This document shows, piece after piece, positions 44,238 through 53,663 of a stretch of 64,000 nucleotides of DNA (positions within the stretch are counted from its first letter, which is position 1; each line of letters opens with the position of its first letter). Below the pieces are notes generated by a model. The model ran no database searches. It had not been told where the DNA came from and was given only the letters and a program-made list of their open reading frames with translations. The stretch is from Algoriphagus sp. NG3 (GTDB taxonomy: Bacteria > Bacteroidota > Bacteroidia > Cytophagales > Cyclobacteriaceae): assembly GCF_034119865.1 (NCBI RefSeq), contig NZ_CP139421.1, positions 2,542,001 through 2,606,000 of the forward strand, written 5' to 3'. The position numbers and the translations under genes were made by a program.

Positions 44238-44460
44238 CAAAAAGAATCGAAATCCCCATTTACAGTAAATAATTTAGGTGATTTAGCAAAGTCAAATACC
44301 CGGTAGAGGTGGTAACTATCATTATTTACTTTAGAAAACTGATACTCATTGGAAGAAAAAAAGATCGGAGTTTCTTTAGCCAGTTTTGTTGTCCTTACCT
44401 CAATAAACTTGTCGGTTCCATTTGGATTGTGGGAAAGGATATCAAAGCATGAATATGTCT
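44201..44460 (-). pseudogene. C-terminal fragment of a DUF3883 (NO VEIN-type) protein
   Basis: Reading the minus strand gives an open frame of about 85 residues without start codon: CFDILSHNPNGTDKFIEVRT, then TPIFFSSNEYQFSK, YHLYRVFDFAKSPKLF and PVQFKGWF before the stop. This is the typical end of a DUF3883 domain (FIEVKTT... NE... YxLYRVF). Such domains occur at the end of large helicase/nuclease proteins in defence islands. The rest has been lost, with the junction near the end of the acetyltransferase gene. Confidence 0.8.
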
Positions 44461-45131
44461 GGATCTTCTAAATCAATTTTATTCAGTTTTTTGTTAATAA
44501 CACTCGGGTTAATGAACAATAAATCATCAATCCCTTTTACCTTTTCAAACCCCATGCTCTGGTAATATTTAGAAAGGTTAATCATAGCTAGTTTTTCATT
44601 TGTTTCAAATTGCTCTAGGGAAAGTTGTTCTTTCCCCTCAGAATAAATATCATGTTCAAATTGCAAAGGAAATGACTTCAAAAAGAACAAAGCGCAAGAG
44701 GAGGAGTAATGAAAAATAATATCTTTAATTGCTTTTAAAGCAAGCTGACGCCCTCTATATTTTGGGAAAATCTTTACGGATTGAATAAAACAAATATTGC
44801 TATTGCAAAAAGTCCATTTATATTTATCCTGTATGGCTTCGTTTAATTCTAAAGTTTCAGAATCAATCACCTTGAAAATATTGTCTGCCAAATATGCAGA
44901 ATGGCCATCCAGAATGTCAAATGTGGATAGGCTTGAATCCATAGCCTCATCCAAGTAAATCATCATAAAGTTGATTTCACCTATTTCATCAACTACTTTC
45001 TCATAATCGTCGACGAGATTAATTTTTTGAAGATGCTCTTTTAAATATCTGCTATGTTCATAACAGCCAAGACCAGATTTAAAAGAATAACTAAATTCAA
45101 CTGAGTAATTACTAAGATCTTTCATCTTCAA
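44442..45131 (-). CDS. GNAT-like acetyltransferase fold protein
   Basis: The 229-residue protein contains a likely GNAT motif A (ICFIQSVKIFPKYRGRQLAL, with KYRGRQLA as the acyl-CoA pyrophosphate loop) and a motif B-like end (YYQSMGFEKVKG). The N-terminal half is not assigned. It overlaps the 85-residue gene by 4 nt and stands third or fourth in the EcoRII-type restriction-modification operon. Substrate unknown; it may modify a protein or small molecule and be a passenger in the operon. Confidence 0.65.
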   Translation of the reverse strand: MKMKDLSNYSVEFSYSFKSGLGCYEHSRYLKEHLQKINLVDDYEKVVDEIGEINFMMIYLDEAMDSSLSTFDILDGHSAYLADNIFKVIDSETLELNEAIQDKYKWTFCNSNICFIQSVKIFPKYRGRQLALKAIKDIIFHYSSSCALFFLKSFPLQFEHDIYSEGKEQLSLEQFETNEKLAMINLSKYYQSMGFEKVKGIDDLLFINPSVINKKLNKIDLEDPDIFML

Positions 45132-45385
45132 ATATGGCTTAAACCCTTTAACTCAAAAATACAATATCTCACTTTACTATTATCAACCATCTTAATTACT
45201 ACATCAGCTGGCAAATGCGGGGGATTACTGGCCAAAATAATTTGTACAATCTGTCCATCAACAAGTTTTATGACCTTGTCGGATTTGATTTCACCAACAT
45301 GAAACCTCAGTGGAAAAAACATTAGTTCCTCTAACTCTTTGGCCGAATAATTCCACGGATGTTTTAATATCGGATTTTTATCCAT
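45128..45385 (-). CDS. Small hypothetical protein in the restriction-modification operon (85 aa)
   Basis: The protein has a beta-rich pattern (MFFPLRFHVGEIKSDKVIKL, VDGQIVQIILASNPPHLPAD) and no membrane segment. Family not recognised. It starts 27 nt after the restriction-enzyme stop codon and overlaps the acetyltransferase gene by 4 nt (ATGA), so it is translated with them. Confidence 0.65.
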   Translation of the reverse strand: MDKNPILKHPWNYSAKELEELMFFPLRFHVGEIKSDKVIKLVDGQIVQIILASNPPHLPADVVIKMVDNSKVRYCIFELKGLSHI

Positions 45386-45412
45386 TTCAACTATAATTTA
45401 GTAATTGAACAA

Positions 45413-46618
45413 TCATTGTTTCACTCTAACCAAACTGATAAAATCCTCCAAACAAATCAGTTCCTTCTGCTGAACTTCAGAATAAGTCGGAGAAATGGAT
45501 TTAGGAATTACCAATTGGACAGCCTGAGCTCTCATCTCATCCGTCTGATTTTTACTGATAGCCGGTTCGAGGGTTACTAGGTGCTTTGGGTTTATCCGAT
45601 CTGCTTCCGGAATTATCTGCCTCCAGCGATCTTTGGCAGTAGTTTTTAGACCCAGCATGGTTAACCGTTCCGTTGGAAAAGTGGTGTCAAAATATTCTGC
45701 TATTCCAGGAAAAAGAAAGTCAGGTTTGTTATTTCGTTCGGTCTTGACCCCTTTTGAATAATTGATATCATTTTGATCAAATATGACGGCAAGGTGATTT
45801 TCAAAAGCATATCCTGCCCTGGATTTTCTTTTGTTCTGAACACTTAAAGAAAAGCTGATAAAATCGTCCACATCCAGACCATCCTGTCCAAAACCAGTTC
45901 TTAGTTTCTCTTGGACCGAATGCTTTTCAAAAGTTCTGAATAACTTCTCTTCCCACATCATCCATGAAATTAAAGCTTCATCAGGTGCCTCTATCGCTGA
46001 TACTTGATCTTTAAAAGTGTTCCGGGCATACTCACTAAATATGAATGTTGAGGGAAGCTTTACTCCAAATCTACCTAGCATATCATTTAGATAATCCGGT
46101 TCCTCTTCCTCAATCTCCAGCCCTAATGAAGAAACTATTAATTTCCCGGCAAAGCCTAGATCAGATTTCTGGTCTCCATATTCTTTGACCACAAATTTCC
46201 TTTCAGATTCTTCTAATCCAAAAAGCCATAATAGCTGACTTTCATGGGTAGAGTCCTTCGGGCAGATGATCACCAATAATTTATCATCTGTGGTTTTTGC
46301 TATAATAACCATGTCCCCTTCCTGAGCCATTCGCATAGGATTATTGGTACTATAATACAATCGAAACTCTGTCCTCAGAGGATGGTTTTCTCTAGCATCA
46401 TACCAAGTCAAATGACCAGATTCAGATTCTTCTTTATTTTCCTCATCTGTCAGATATAAAAAATCAGTATCAAAGGTAATTCTATTAGGCCCAAAGATTT
46501 CCCGGAAACCAACTACCCCATTGAATTCATGTTGATTTGAGATTTCGGGCTGAGCTTCCACTGCGCTTAATCGCTTTGCTCCTGCAGCTACAAAAAATTT
46601 AGACAGCGGATTTGACAT
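45413..46618 (-). CDS. EcoRII-type type II restriction endonuclease
   Basis: The 401-residue enzyme has an N-terminal effector domain (about 1-200; [19 protein letters not shown]) and a C-terminal catalytic domain of EcoRII-C type: [65 protein letters not shown]. The [10 protein letters not shown] block includes the catalytic Lys of the PD-(D/E)xK fold. EcoRII recognises CCWGG and needs two sites; the same target is probable here but not shown. Its start overlaps the methyltransferase end by 20 nt. Confidence 0.92.
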   Translation of the reverse strand: MSNPLSKFFVAAGAKRLSAVEAQPEISNQHEFNGVVGFREIFGPNRITFDTDFLYLTDEENKEESESGHLTWYDARENHPLRTEFRLYYSTNNPMRMAQEGDMVIIAKTTDDKLLVIICPKDSTHESQLLWLFGLEESERKFVVKEYGDQKSDLGFAGKLIVSSLGLEIEEEEPDYLNDMLGRFGVKLPSTFIFSEYARNTFKDQVSAIEAPDEALISWMMWEEKLFRTFEKHSVQEKLRTGFGQDGLDVDDFISFSLSVQNKRKSRAGYAFENHLAVIFDQNDINYSKGVKTERNNKPDFLFPGIAEYFDTTFPTERLTMLGLKTTAKDRWRQIIPEADRINPKHLVTLEPAISKNQTDEMRAQAVQLVIPKSISPTYSEVQQKELICLEDFISLVRVKQ

Positions 46619-47825
46619 GCTTTAATTCTTCTATTTTAAAAGTTTCAATAATTGATCTTCCAACATCCTCCATCAATGGCTGAACTACAGAATTGCCAAA
46701 TTGCCTGTAGGCCTGTGTATCGGAAACATAGTTAGGTATTACAAATGCTTCTGGATATCCCTGAAGTCTGGCACACTCTCTGGGAGTAAGACGACGGGGA
46801 TTTTTGCCCTCCTGAGGAATCAGGATTTCCGAACCGTCCTTATAGTATCTGGCACTGAGAGTCCTAGACACCCCGTCAAAATTCACCAAGCCATAGCCAA
46901 AGCCATTGCCTGCTGCTTTGTGCTTCTGGGCATACTTTTGCAGGTAATCCCAAAGTTTATCGGATAAGGTGTATTTCTCATCCACATCCTTTTCCAAAAT
47001 ATCCTCGACAACCATGGGGGGATTATCCGGCATTTCCGGAAATGAGAAATTCTCCTTCCCGTGAAAAACTTTCTTATCAAAACCAACGATCACAATACGC
47101 TCTCTATGCTGTGGCGCATAATACTTCCCATCCAATACCCGATAGTGGATATTATAACCCAGCTCTCTCAGCGTCTCAGAAATAATCTTAAAGGTCTTTC
47201 CCTTGTCATGGGAAACGAGATTCTTCACATTTTCCAGAAGGAACGCTTTTGGTCTTTTATGCTTTAGAATCCGGGCTATATCAAAAAACAATGTCCCTTG
47301 AGTTTCATCCAAGAAGCCGTGCGTTCTTCCCAAAGAATTCTTCTTTGATACTCCTGCAATAGAAAATGGCTGGCAAGGGAACCCTCCTACCAAAATATCG
47401 TGGTCTGGGATTTCCTTCTCGTCTATTTTGGTAATGTCCCCAAAAGGCACTTCCCCAAAGTTGGCTTCGTAAGTCTTTTGGGCGTAATGATTCCACTCGC
47501 TGGTGAATACACATTTGCCACCTAAATTCTGAAATGCCATTCTGAACCCTCCTATTCCCGCAAAGAGATCAATAAATTTGAAAGTTGGGTTTTCAGGCGG
47601 AGGGAAAGGAATATCCCATTTGATAGGTAAATAACCCTGATACCAAGGCTCGGCTACTGAATCCAAAACTGATTCTGCATATTCACTAGCGCTATGCTGA
47701 TAATACTTAGAAGCCCCGTTTTCGGCTCCATGTAAAAAGTGGGTCAAATAGGCCAATCCGGATTGTTCTGGCTTTTTGATGTCTATCTTTAACTTCTTTT
47801 TTAATTCCGAATACTTAACTGGCAT
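46599..47825 (-). CDS. DNA (cytosine-5) methyltransferase of the Dcm/M.EcoRII type
   Basis: The 408-residue enzyme carries an N-terminal extension (about 1-85) and then the C5-methyltransferase motifs: [18 protein letters not shown] (I), [12 protein letters not shown] with the catalytic Cys (IV, near 155), LLENVKNLV (VI), [13 protein letters not shown] (VIII) and [12 protein letters not shown] (X). It is paired with the EcoRII-type endonuclease encoded downstream (20-nt overlap), so it protects the same site, probably by methylating the inner cytosine of CCWGG. It is distinct from the enzyme at 34342-35400. Confidence 0.95.
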   Translation of the reverse strand: MPVKYSELKKKLKIDIKKPEQSGLAYLTHFLHGAENGASKYYQHSASEYAESVLDSVAEPWYQGYLPIKWDIPFPPPENPTFKFIDLFAGIGGFRMAFQNLGGKCVFTSEWNHYAQKTYEANFGEVPFGDITKIDEKEIPDHDILVGGFPCQPFSIAGVSKKNSLGRTHGFLDETQGTLFFDIARILKHKRPKAFLLENVKNLVSHDKGKTFKIISETLRELGYNIHYRVLDGKYYAPQHRERIVIVGFDKKVFHGKENFSFPEMPDNPPMVVEDILEKDVDEKYTLSDKLWDYLQKYAQKHKAAGNGFGYGLVNFDGVSRTLSARYYKDGSEILIPQEGKNPRRLTPRECARLQGYPEAFVIPNYVSDTQAYRQFGNSVVQPLMEDVGRSIIETFKIEELKHVKSAV

Positions 47826-48479
47826 TTTGCGCTACTTCTGTGAATACTATAAATCGATCAAATATATTGAATTCTCTTTAGGGAATAGCACTTGTTTCAT
47901 CAGTTCACTAAGAAAAGACACAAGTTGTCGTTTCTCAAACATTTTAAAAGACCACGCTATGAATAGTCATTTAAGTAGCTGCTGGGTGGGATAGTAACAC
48001 TCAATAACTAAAAAATCTGTTTAAGCACAGGAGAATCAAGACTTTATATAGGGTGTTTTCTGGTTGAAATACGAAAATTACCCACATTTTAATGCGAATA
48101 GGAAAGGAATAATTAGGCGTTGGAGATGGACGGTGGCGAGATGACTGATTAGTCGCTGTTTAGGATTATTGTTGCTCCTGTCCTGCGCTGGGCTCAATAG
48201 ATCAAGTATCAAGAAGAAAATAATAATTAAAACACAAGTAGCCTGTCCAGATGGATGGAATAGTTATGAGTTAGTAGCACTAGTATGGGTGATCACGCTG
48301 GAGCGGATATAAAACCTTCACACGTTTAAGCACAAAAGTTAATGAATTTGTGAATTACAACTATCTCATAATCAAACAACAATCAAGTGCCACCCGTGTA
48401 CAAGAGTTTCAAGAATATGATGAAACGAACTTAGTAAAAGTTATTTGAATCAAATCTTACTGCATTTTTTTTTAGTATT
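47826..48479. other. Gene-free spacer
   Basis: This 650-bp AT-rich stretch lies upstream of the restriction-modification operon. I see no credible gene, hairpin repeat or clear promoter in it. Confidence 0.4.
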
Positions 48480-49481
48480 TTAGTTTATGGGTTTAAATAA
48501 TTGACCAAAAATCCTTAAATCCAAATTTACTCCAAATATAAATCCGACGTCCCATTCTTTAATCAAGTCATTGCTAATATCTCCTTTAAAAACTTCATTA
48601 CCAAAGTCAAAATCATCATATCCTGCTATCGCATTTCTTCTGCCAAAATGTGCACCGATGGCAACACTTCCACCCCGAGCAAAATCAAATTGAATTCCAC
48701 CAATAAAATTTTCAAATTGATTTTCATCTATTTTTGTTCCTATTAAAATACCGAACCTATCAGGACTAAATAATCCACCTGATGGCGGAAACAAAAATGA
48801 CCTTCCCTTTGGGTAAAAGACAGCATTTAAACTGACTATGCCTCTCGTGTTTTGGTCATCCGCAATTAAGGTTACCTGCCCATCAGAATTGGTTGAAGTT
48901 TTAATATTTGAGGGATTAGTTAGGGTAGTCATAAATAGCCCCGTAGAAATGCTAACATGAAAAGTTTTAGCAACATTAATTTTCTTGTCGAGAATCGTCA
49001 TGTCTTCTTCACCTTCCTTGATCTTTGTCACTGTTATATTAAAATCGTCTGTAAACGGACCAATAATAGCATAAGAATATTCAACGATTTTTGGTTTTAC
49101 TTCTTCAGACTCATCTTCTTCAGATTTATCCAACTCATTTAAAGTGTCATTTTGTATGTTAAAAGTGGGTTTATATTCTCCTCTGAATGAATATTTAAAC
49201 TTAGTTGTCTCTAATGTTTCCGAATTAGTTAATAAATGCAACCTATAAGAATATTTTTCTGTTGCCGTGGTCGGCACTCCAGTTTCAATTAAACTACCAC
49301 CTTCATCTATAAAAATATGAACTATATTATCTTTAATAAAGATATTTCTTTTTGAATCATAATATTTCCCAAAATCATACTCTGTTAGCACATAATCTCG
49401 ATATTCCTGATAAGTTGGTTTTTGAGAAAATGCTTTTAAACTAAATAATAAAAATACAACGAATAAAATTATGTGTTTCAT
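48480..49481 (-). CDS. Secreted protein with probable outer-membrane beta-barrel
   Basis: The 333-residue protein has a signal peptide (LLFSLKAFSQ), an N-terminal beta-rich half with an acidic patch (NELDKSEEDESEEVKPK) and a C-terminal half with alternating strands (TFHVSISTGLFMTTLTN, FENFIGGIQFDFARGG, WDVGFIFGVNLDLRIFG), consistent with a small barrel. No family is named. It is transcribed downstream of the astacin-like gene (27-nt gap), so the two are probably co-expressed. Confidence 0.72.
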   Translation of the reverse strand: MKHIILFVVFLLFSLKAFSQKPTYQEYRDYVLTEYDFGKYYDSKRNIFIKDNIVHIFIDEGGSLIETGVPTTATEKYSYRLHLLTNSETLETTKFKYSFRGEYKPTFNIQNDTLNELDKSEEDESEEVKPKIVEYSYAIIGPFTDDFNITVTKIKEGEEDMTILDKKINVAKTFHVSISTGLFMTTLTNPSNIKTSTNSDGQVTLIADDQNTRGIVSLNAVFYPKGRSFLFPPSGGLFSPDRFGILIGTKIDENQFENFIGGIQFDFARGGSVAIGAHFGRRNAIAGYDDFDFGNEVFKGDISNDLIKEWDVGFIFGVNLDLRIFGQLFKPIN

Positions 49482-49508
49482 GATTTACAATTGTTAAGTG
49501 GTTAATTT

Positions 49509-50339
49509 TTATTTTACATCATAGACCATATTTATGGTTTTAATATCAGTTTTACTCATTCCATTTCTTTGTCCGACAATAGTAGCAGATGTAGCAGGGG
49601 GAACTTTTAAACTTATGGTTTTTTTTCCATTAATAGAGAATGCTTTATCTCTATAATGCATAATTGAATTATAATCATATTCATCAATATCATTTCCTGA
49701 ATAACCTCTATCTACATATCTTTTAAAATTATGCCTACTTTTTTCTTTGATATTACTAAATTCAATTGAAATATATTTATCTCTATCTGTGCGAGATTGC
49801 TCATGATAAAAACCACTAGCATGGAGAATTTCGTGAATTATACTTCCATATGAGCATTTTCCAATATTAATATTTTGCTTATACCCTTGTTTTCCAACCC
49901 AAGAAGAACATCCTTCAGATTTAGCAAAATAAACATAATCAATCTCATTAGATCTCGGAACTATGTTAAGGTTGGTATTTAAATTAATGTAATCTATGGC
50001 TTTATTAATCTCTATTTTTTTTGAATGTCCTTCTTGGATTTCATAAGGGATTGTAGCTTTCTCCCATAATTTCCCTACACCTATAATTCCTGCTAGACCA
50101 GCTTGCTCAAAATCTTCTTCAGTACCTACAATTATATCTCCTTCAATTATTGCTAAACTATCAACCAATTCGACTGTTAGCTCAATTGGATCGTGAGTAA
50201 ATGACATTTGAATTTTAAATGCCTTGAAACTACTTGATTTTTGATTGACATTATGATACTCATCTGGAAGTATTTCTTTGTCATTACAAGATGAAATAGA
50301 CAATAATAAATATGCTAGTATTACCAAATTAGTTTTCAT
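49509..50339 (-). CDS. Astacin-like (M12A) zinc metalloprotease lipoprotein
   Basis: The 276-residue protein has a lipobox (LLLSISSC) and a protease domain with the full astacin zinc motif HEILHASGFYHEQSRTDRD (HExxHxxGxxHE) and the Met-turn YNSIMHYRD. The N-terminal 70 residues may be a propeptide. Astacins are secreted endopeptidases; in bacteria they can be scavenging enzymes or toxins toward neighbours. A likely barrel protein is encoded 27 nt downstream. Confidence 0.92.
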   Translation of the reverse strand: MKTNLVILAYLLLSISSCNDKEILPDEYHNVNQKSSSFKAFKIQMSFTHDPIELTVELVDSLAIIEGDIIVGTEEDFEQAGLAGIIGVGKLWEKATIPYEIQEGHSKKIEINKAIDYINLNTNLNIVPRSNEIDYVYFAKSEGCSSWVGKQGYKQNINIGKCSYGSIIHEILHASGFYHEQSRTDRDKYISIEFSNIKEKSRHNFKRYVDRGYSGNDIDEYDYNSIMHYRDKAFSINGKKTISLKVPPATSATIVGQRNGMSKTDIKTINMVYDVK

Positions 50340-51237
50340 GACACGACATTTTGTTGAGTAATTATAAAATTAAAAATCATTATGATAAATATTCAAAAAC
50401 AATCGAATAACTATAACTTAGTAATTCTTTCCAATTTTTAACATTTAATTAACTTTCTTGGCGCGATAGTAGCCACAATCCCTCATTTTTGTGACGATTT
50501 AATTCCTGCCTAAAGCATCGAAGTCTATTCCAGGCCGCCACAACTCAGCAATACTTTCTCAAGGTCTGAAGTACTTTTTTAAATTATCCTGACAAATCGC
50601 AACCAGCTTATAGTTCGGGTTTTGGTTGCCAAATTAAAAGATTGAAGGATCATTAAGTTGGCCTCTCAACTTCACCCCTCCCCGAGACACTTGGCTTCCG
50701 AATTTTATAGGCTCTCGGGATTTAAATATCGGGGGGCTCTTAAAATAGGAGGTGGCTACGCCATCATTACATCATCAGATTCAGAAATAAATGGTTTCCG
50801 GATTTAAGCCCAGAAGAATACTTTAAAAGTCGGCTGTTCGTTTTCTGCTAAAAGACCTATGTAAGAAAGGGAATAAAACGATGGAAAAACATACCCTATA
50901 CAGGGTATATTTCACTGATAAGCAGGGAATTATTTGCGTTTTTTACTAAAATCCGGTGAAAATGGATGCCTCCCGGGCAGGAGAGAAAAATATCGGTACT
51001 TAGGATCGTTGGGGATGGCTGTGGTGTATGCAGTGGGATGTGCTATGGACTTATGGCAAGTCCGAGCCATAATGATGGTTTTCACCTCACCTCCTATTGG
51101 GTAGCCTTATGGTGACGTAGCCTAACCCGACATAAATTGTCATACTATGGGTAAGAATGTCTTTTTTAGAACTTTGCAACCAGTACTTTTAGACACATAT
51201 CATGTGAAACCAAAACCTTTACTTAAAATAATGGCAA
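50340..51237. other. Repeat-rich gene-free stretch
   Basis: It contains no credible gene. Its right part (50795-51105) is a copy of a dispersed repeat listed separately. Before it lies a tccggatttaagcccaga hairpin form and the diverged block ctctcgggatttaaatatcggg. Confidence 0.55.
50795..51105 (+). repeat. About 310-bp dispersed repeat with central palindrome, copy 1
   Basis: Near-identical to 63490-63795, and in its core also like 59800-59925. Order of parts: a ggatttaagcccagaaga start, gttttctgctaaaagaccta, gtaagaaagggaataaaacg, the near-palindrome ATACCCTATACAGGGTAT (50891-50908), then gataagcagggaattatttg and ttttttactaaaatccggtg, and a tail with gtgtatgcagtgggatgtgc. No reading frame spans it. 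Confidence 0.85.
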
Positions 51238-51732
51238 ATGGAGACGAATGACCCAACTAATGTAATTCTGCAAAGAATAATATCCTTATCCCAGCGTGAG
51301 CTGCAATCTTTTCAAAATAGCGTGGATGAAGCCACAAAGACCTCCCAGACTTATCTTATACTGTCCACTTTTATCTTCACTGTCATAATGGGCCTATTTG
51401 GCACTAATAATGACAATAAGTACATCTCGGTCGTATTAGTAGGTTTGTTTCTCTTGACAGGTTATTCCGCCTGCCTCCTCATAAAGAATCTATATCACAA
51501 GAAAACATTATCCATATTGGATCGAAATACTCTTGAAAAATTGCGATCTTTTAATGAGGTAGAGACCTTAGAGTTTGAGTTAAATCTGACTATTGATAAA
51601 TCTGAATCTCTCGCTGATATTTTAAAGAAGAAGTATGAAAGGCTTTTTCAAGTAGCGATTCATTTAGCCATCAGTCTAGGTGTGTCTATCGGTATAGTGA
51701 TTTGGGCATTAATTCTGGAAGGTAAATTATAA
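51238..51732 (+). CDS. Small membrane protein with coiled-coil flank (164 aa)
   Basis: It has three hydrophobic segments (TYLILSTFIFTVIMGLFG, YISVVLVGLFLLTGYSACLL, AIHLAISLGVSIGIVIWALI) with a charged cytoplasmic-type helix before the first and a longer one (about 95-140) before the last. The form recalls SLATT-like or Pycsar/CBASS-type membrane effectors, but no specific motif proves that. It is a single plus-strand gene in a mostly minus-strand region. Confidence 0.7.
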   Translation: METNDPTNVILQRIISLSQRELQSFQNSVDEATKTSQTYLILSTFIFTVIMGLFGTNNDNKYISVVLVGLFLLTGYSACLLIKNLYHKKTLSILDRNTLEKLRSFNEVETLEFELNLTIDKSESLADILKKKYERLFQVAIHLAISLGVSIGIVIWALILEGKL

Positions 51733-51766
51733 GAAACCCGCTAAAATTCTGTTTGGATTTTATTAA

Positions 51767-52426
51767 TTACCAATCATCAGTTAGCTGCTTAGCGAAATAG
51801 GGCTCCAGACCATTTAAGAAATTGTAGGCGTTCAGATCAAGTTCATCAAGCAAGAAGCTGCGGTTTACCTGTGCTATAGTCTCCCGTTTCTTTGGCTTTT
51901 TGATTTCCTCGTATTGATTATACAGGCTAATGAGTTGCTTTATCGGAATTTCAGTTGTTACTATTCCGAGGCTGGGATTGGCTTGGAGTTCTGCCCGAAG
52001 ATTGTCGATGGTCGCACGGATTTTATTGTCCTTGCATTCAATTTTAAGGGTATGGTAAGTCAAATAAGTGTTAGCGGATTTTTGATTCCCAAAAAATCTA
52101 TAGTACACGTCAGATGTAATGCTGAATATGCCCTTGACAATCACCAAACCATTATCCGGGTCAGCCACATCAATGACTGACTTGGCACTTTTATAATAAT
52201 CACTTACATACCTCAATGCTATTCCATACAATGTCTTCTGATCGGCATCAAACTCATGCACGCTCTGGTAAGTAACTTCTCCGTTTTGAAAAGGAAAATC
52301 AGGAAGTTGCAAAATATCGGGAATAGTGACCGATGAACCTGAGGGATACATATTGTCGCCTTGCGCAAAGGATGAATTTCCTATTCCAAGAAAAGAAATA
52401 ATAAAGTAGAGTATTGTTGATTTCAT
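51767..52426 (-). CDS. DUF4468 domain secreted protein
   Basis: The 219-residue protein has a signal peptide (GIGNSSFAQ) followed by a DUF4468 (TBP-like fold) domain: EFDADQKTLYGIALRYVSDY, VIDVADPDNGLVIVKGIF, YLTYHTLKIECKDNKIRATI. Such proteins are periplasmic and of unknown function in Bacteroidota. It is convergent with the 51238-51732 gene. Confidence 0.78.
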   Translation of the reverse strand: MKSTILYFIISFLGIGNSSFAQGDNMYPSGSSVTIPDILQLPDFPFQNGEVTYQSVHEFDADQKTLYGIALRYVSDYYKSAKSVIDVADPDNGLVIVKGIFSITSDVYYRFFGNQKSANTYLTYHTLKIECKDNKIRATIDNLRAELQANPSLGIVTTEIPIKQLISLYNQYEEIKKPKKRETIAQVNRSFLLDELDLNAYNFLNGLEPYFAKQLTDDW

Positions 52427-53041
52427 AAAGAGCTATTTACTCCTTTAACTTAGGCATTTTTCACCTAATTTGAACCCGAGTTCAGGATTATAAAATCAAG
52501 ATCAACGCGAACCATCAATTTCCCAATTGGCAGGGATAGATCGCATTGACCTTTCAGTTCTTTTGCCCCCGAAATAATCGGGACAGGCTTTGGGCCAATG
52601 GGGATGGAACAACTACCTCTACCCATATGGATAATTTTAAGGTATTTTCCTCTTGTTCTTTTGGCTTGGGCCAAAAGAACCAAAAGCCCAAGACGCCAGC
52701 AAAGCTTCCCCCCCCAGACCAGCCGCCTGGCTCGCTGCTGCGTCATTCCTCCCCGCCCTAAACACGAGCTTATGTGCTATTTGAGAAGCTATGATAGACC
52801 TAGTGGTATTCTCCTGCTATTGGTGTAGTTTTTCTTTTTTGGAATGGGCTAAAGCCACATTCCAATTGATGGCGGAGATTTCCTGCCGCTTCTAATCTGG
52901 AAATGAAAACCCATCAATTCCCTCCTGCTTCAGCTGGAGGGAGGTCAATCCCCATCGGCAGATGCTTTCCGGCTTTAGCCGCCTCACACATCTCTGAATA
53001 GTTGGGAGCCGTGTTTGATTATTAATTCATCATACTCTTCA
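52427..53041. repeat. Gene-free stretch with dispersed hairpin repeats
   Basis: It contains the module gttcttttggcttgggcc with its inverted partner, agacgccagcaaagctt, gcctggctcgctgctgcgtc and cacgagcttatgtgc (copy 1 of 3; others at 55530-55710 and 58090-58205), the block cgaaataatcgggacaggc, and an element ggaatgggctaaagccacat with attccaattga that recurs near 58460 and 63985. Frames through it are not genes. Confidence 0.75.
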
Positions 53042-53212
53042 TTAAATGTTTTTCTGCGTTCTTTTGCCTCCGAAATAATCGAGACAGGCATTGGTATGAA
53101 ATGCTTTTATCCCACTATCAAGATGGTACCTTTCAATGAATTTATCCAGTTTCAATAGACTCTCCATGTTTTCGAGTTCTTGGAATTGGGTCTTTACTGT
53201 GTAGTTCTGCAT
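53042..53212 (-). pseudogene. Small gene interrupted by a cgaaataatcgggacaggc-type repeat
   Basis: The minus strand gives a protein-like start, MQNYTVKTQFQELENMESLL and KLDKFIERYHLDSG, which runs into the repeat block (53051-53090) and stops. In another frame after the repeat a protein-like end continues (KTFNEEYDELIIKHGSQLF) to about 52990. This suggests one small gene of some 75-80 codons disrupted by insertion of the repeat. Family unknown; it lies upstream of nothing on this strand and 87 nt after the STAS-like gene. Confidence 0.4.
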
Positions 53213-53298
53213 AGTGGAAAAATAGGCAAGTCAGGAGGCATAAAAAAAGCGCTAATCTTACGGATTGCGCTTTTCTGATCATTTCATTGCCTTGATTA

Positions 53299-53646
53299 TT
53301 ATAATTGCATCAAGTAGTCTTCGTATTTTTTATCATCCTCGAAGGTGAGCCACTTTACAAAACGGAAACCGGGTTGCTTTTCTTTTCCAAGCGATTTTTT
53401 GACCAATTCAAGCATCTCATTTACCTGAGAACCTACATTGAGAAATGAAACATCCACGCCTTTGGAAGAAAGGCTGTTTTGAATCACTAACAATTCATGT
53501 GCTGCTGTACGGGAAAGAAAATCAATCTTCGCAAAATCAACCTTTACCGTCTGTACCTCTCCTGTAAACTGGAAAAATGTACGAACTGCCGCTCTGGACT
53601 TAATCGAATCCAGTCCACTGAAATCTATATGCTTAAATCTTTCCAT
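53299..53646 (-). CDS. STAS-like domain protein (DUF4325-like)
   Basis: The 115-residue protein has a STAS-like fold pattern: strand VQTVKVDFAKIDFLSRTAAH, helix LLVIQNSLSSKG, strand VDVSFLNVG. Such domains pair with HATPase proteins as anti-anti-sigma-like partners. The ATPase encoded 17 nt upstream is its natural partner. In the middle of the domain Ser/Thr residues (FLSRTAA) occur where anti-sigma antagonists are phosphorylated, so phosphorylation by the ATPase is possible. Confidence 0.78.
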   Translation of the reverse strand: MERFKHIDFSGLDSIKSRAAVRTFFQFTGEVQTVKVDFAKIDFLSRTAAHELLVIQNSLSSKGVDVSFLNVGSQVNEMLELVKKSLGKEKQPGFRFVKWLTFEDDKKYEDYLMQL

Positions 53647-53663
53647 ACCTAGTTGATTTACGA

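Noticed and set aside
46883..47514. Alternative frames inside the methyltransferase gene
   Set aside because: The methyltransferase motifs are continuous on the minus strand in the main frame; the others are shadows.
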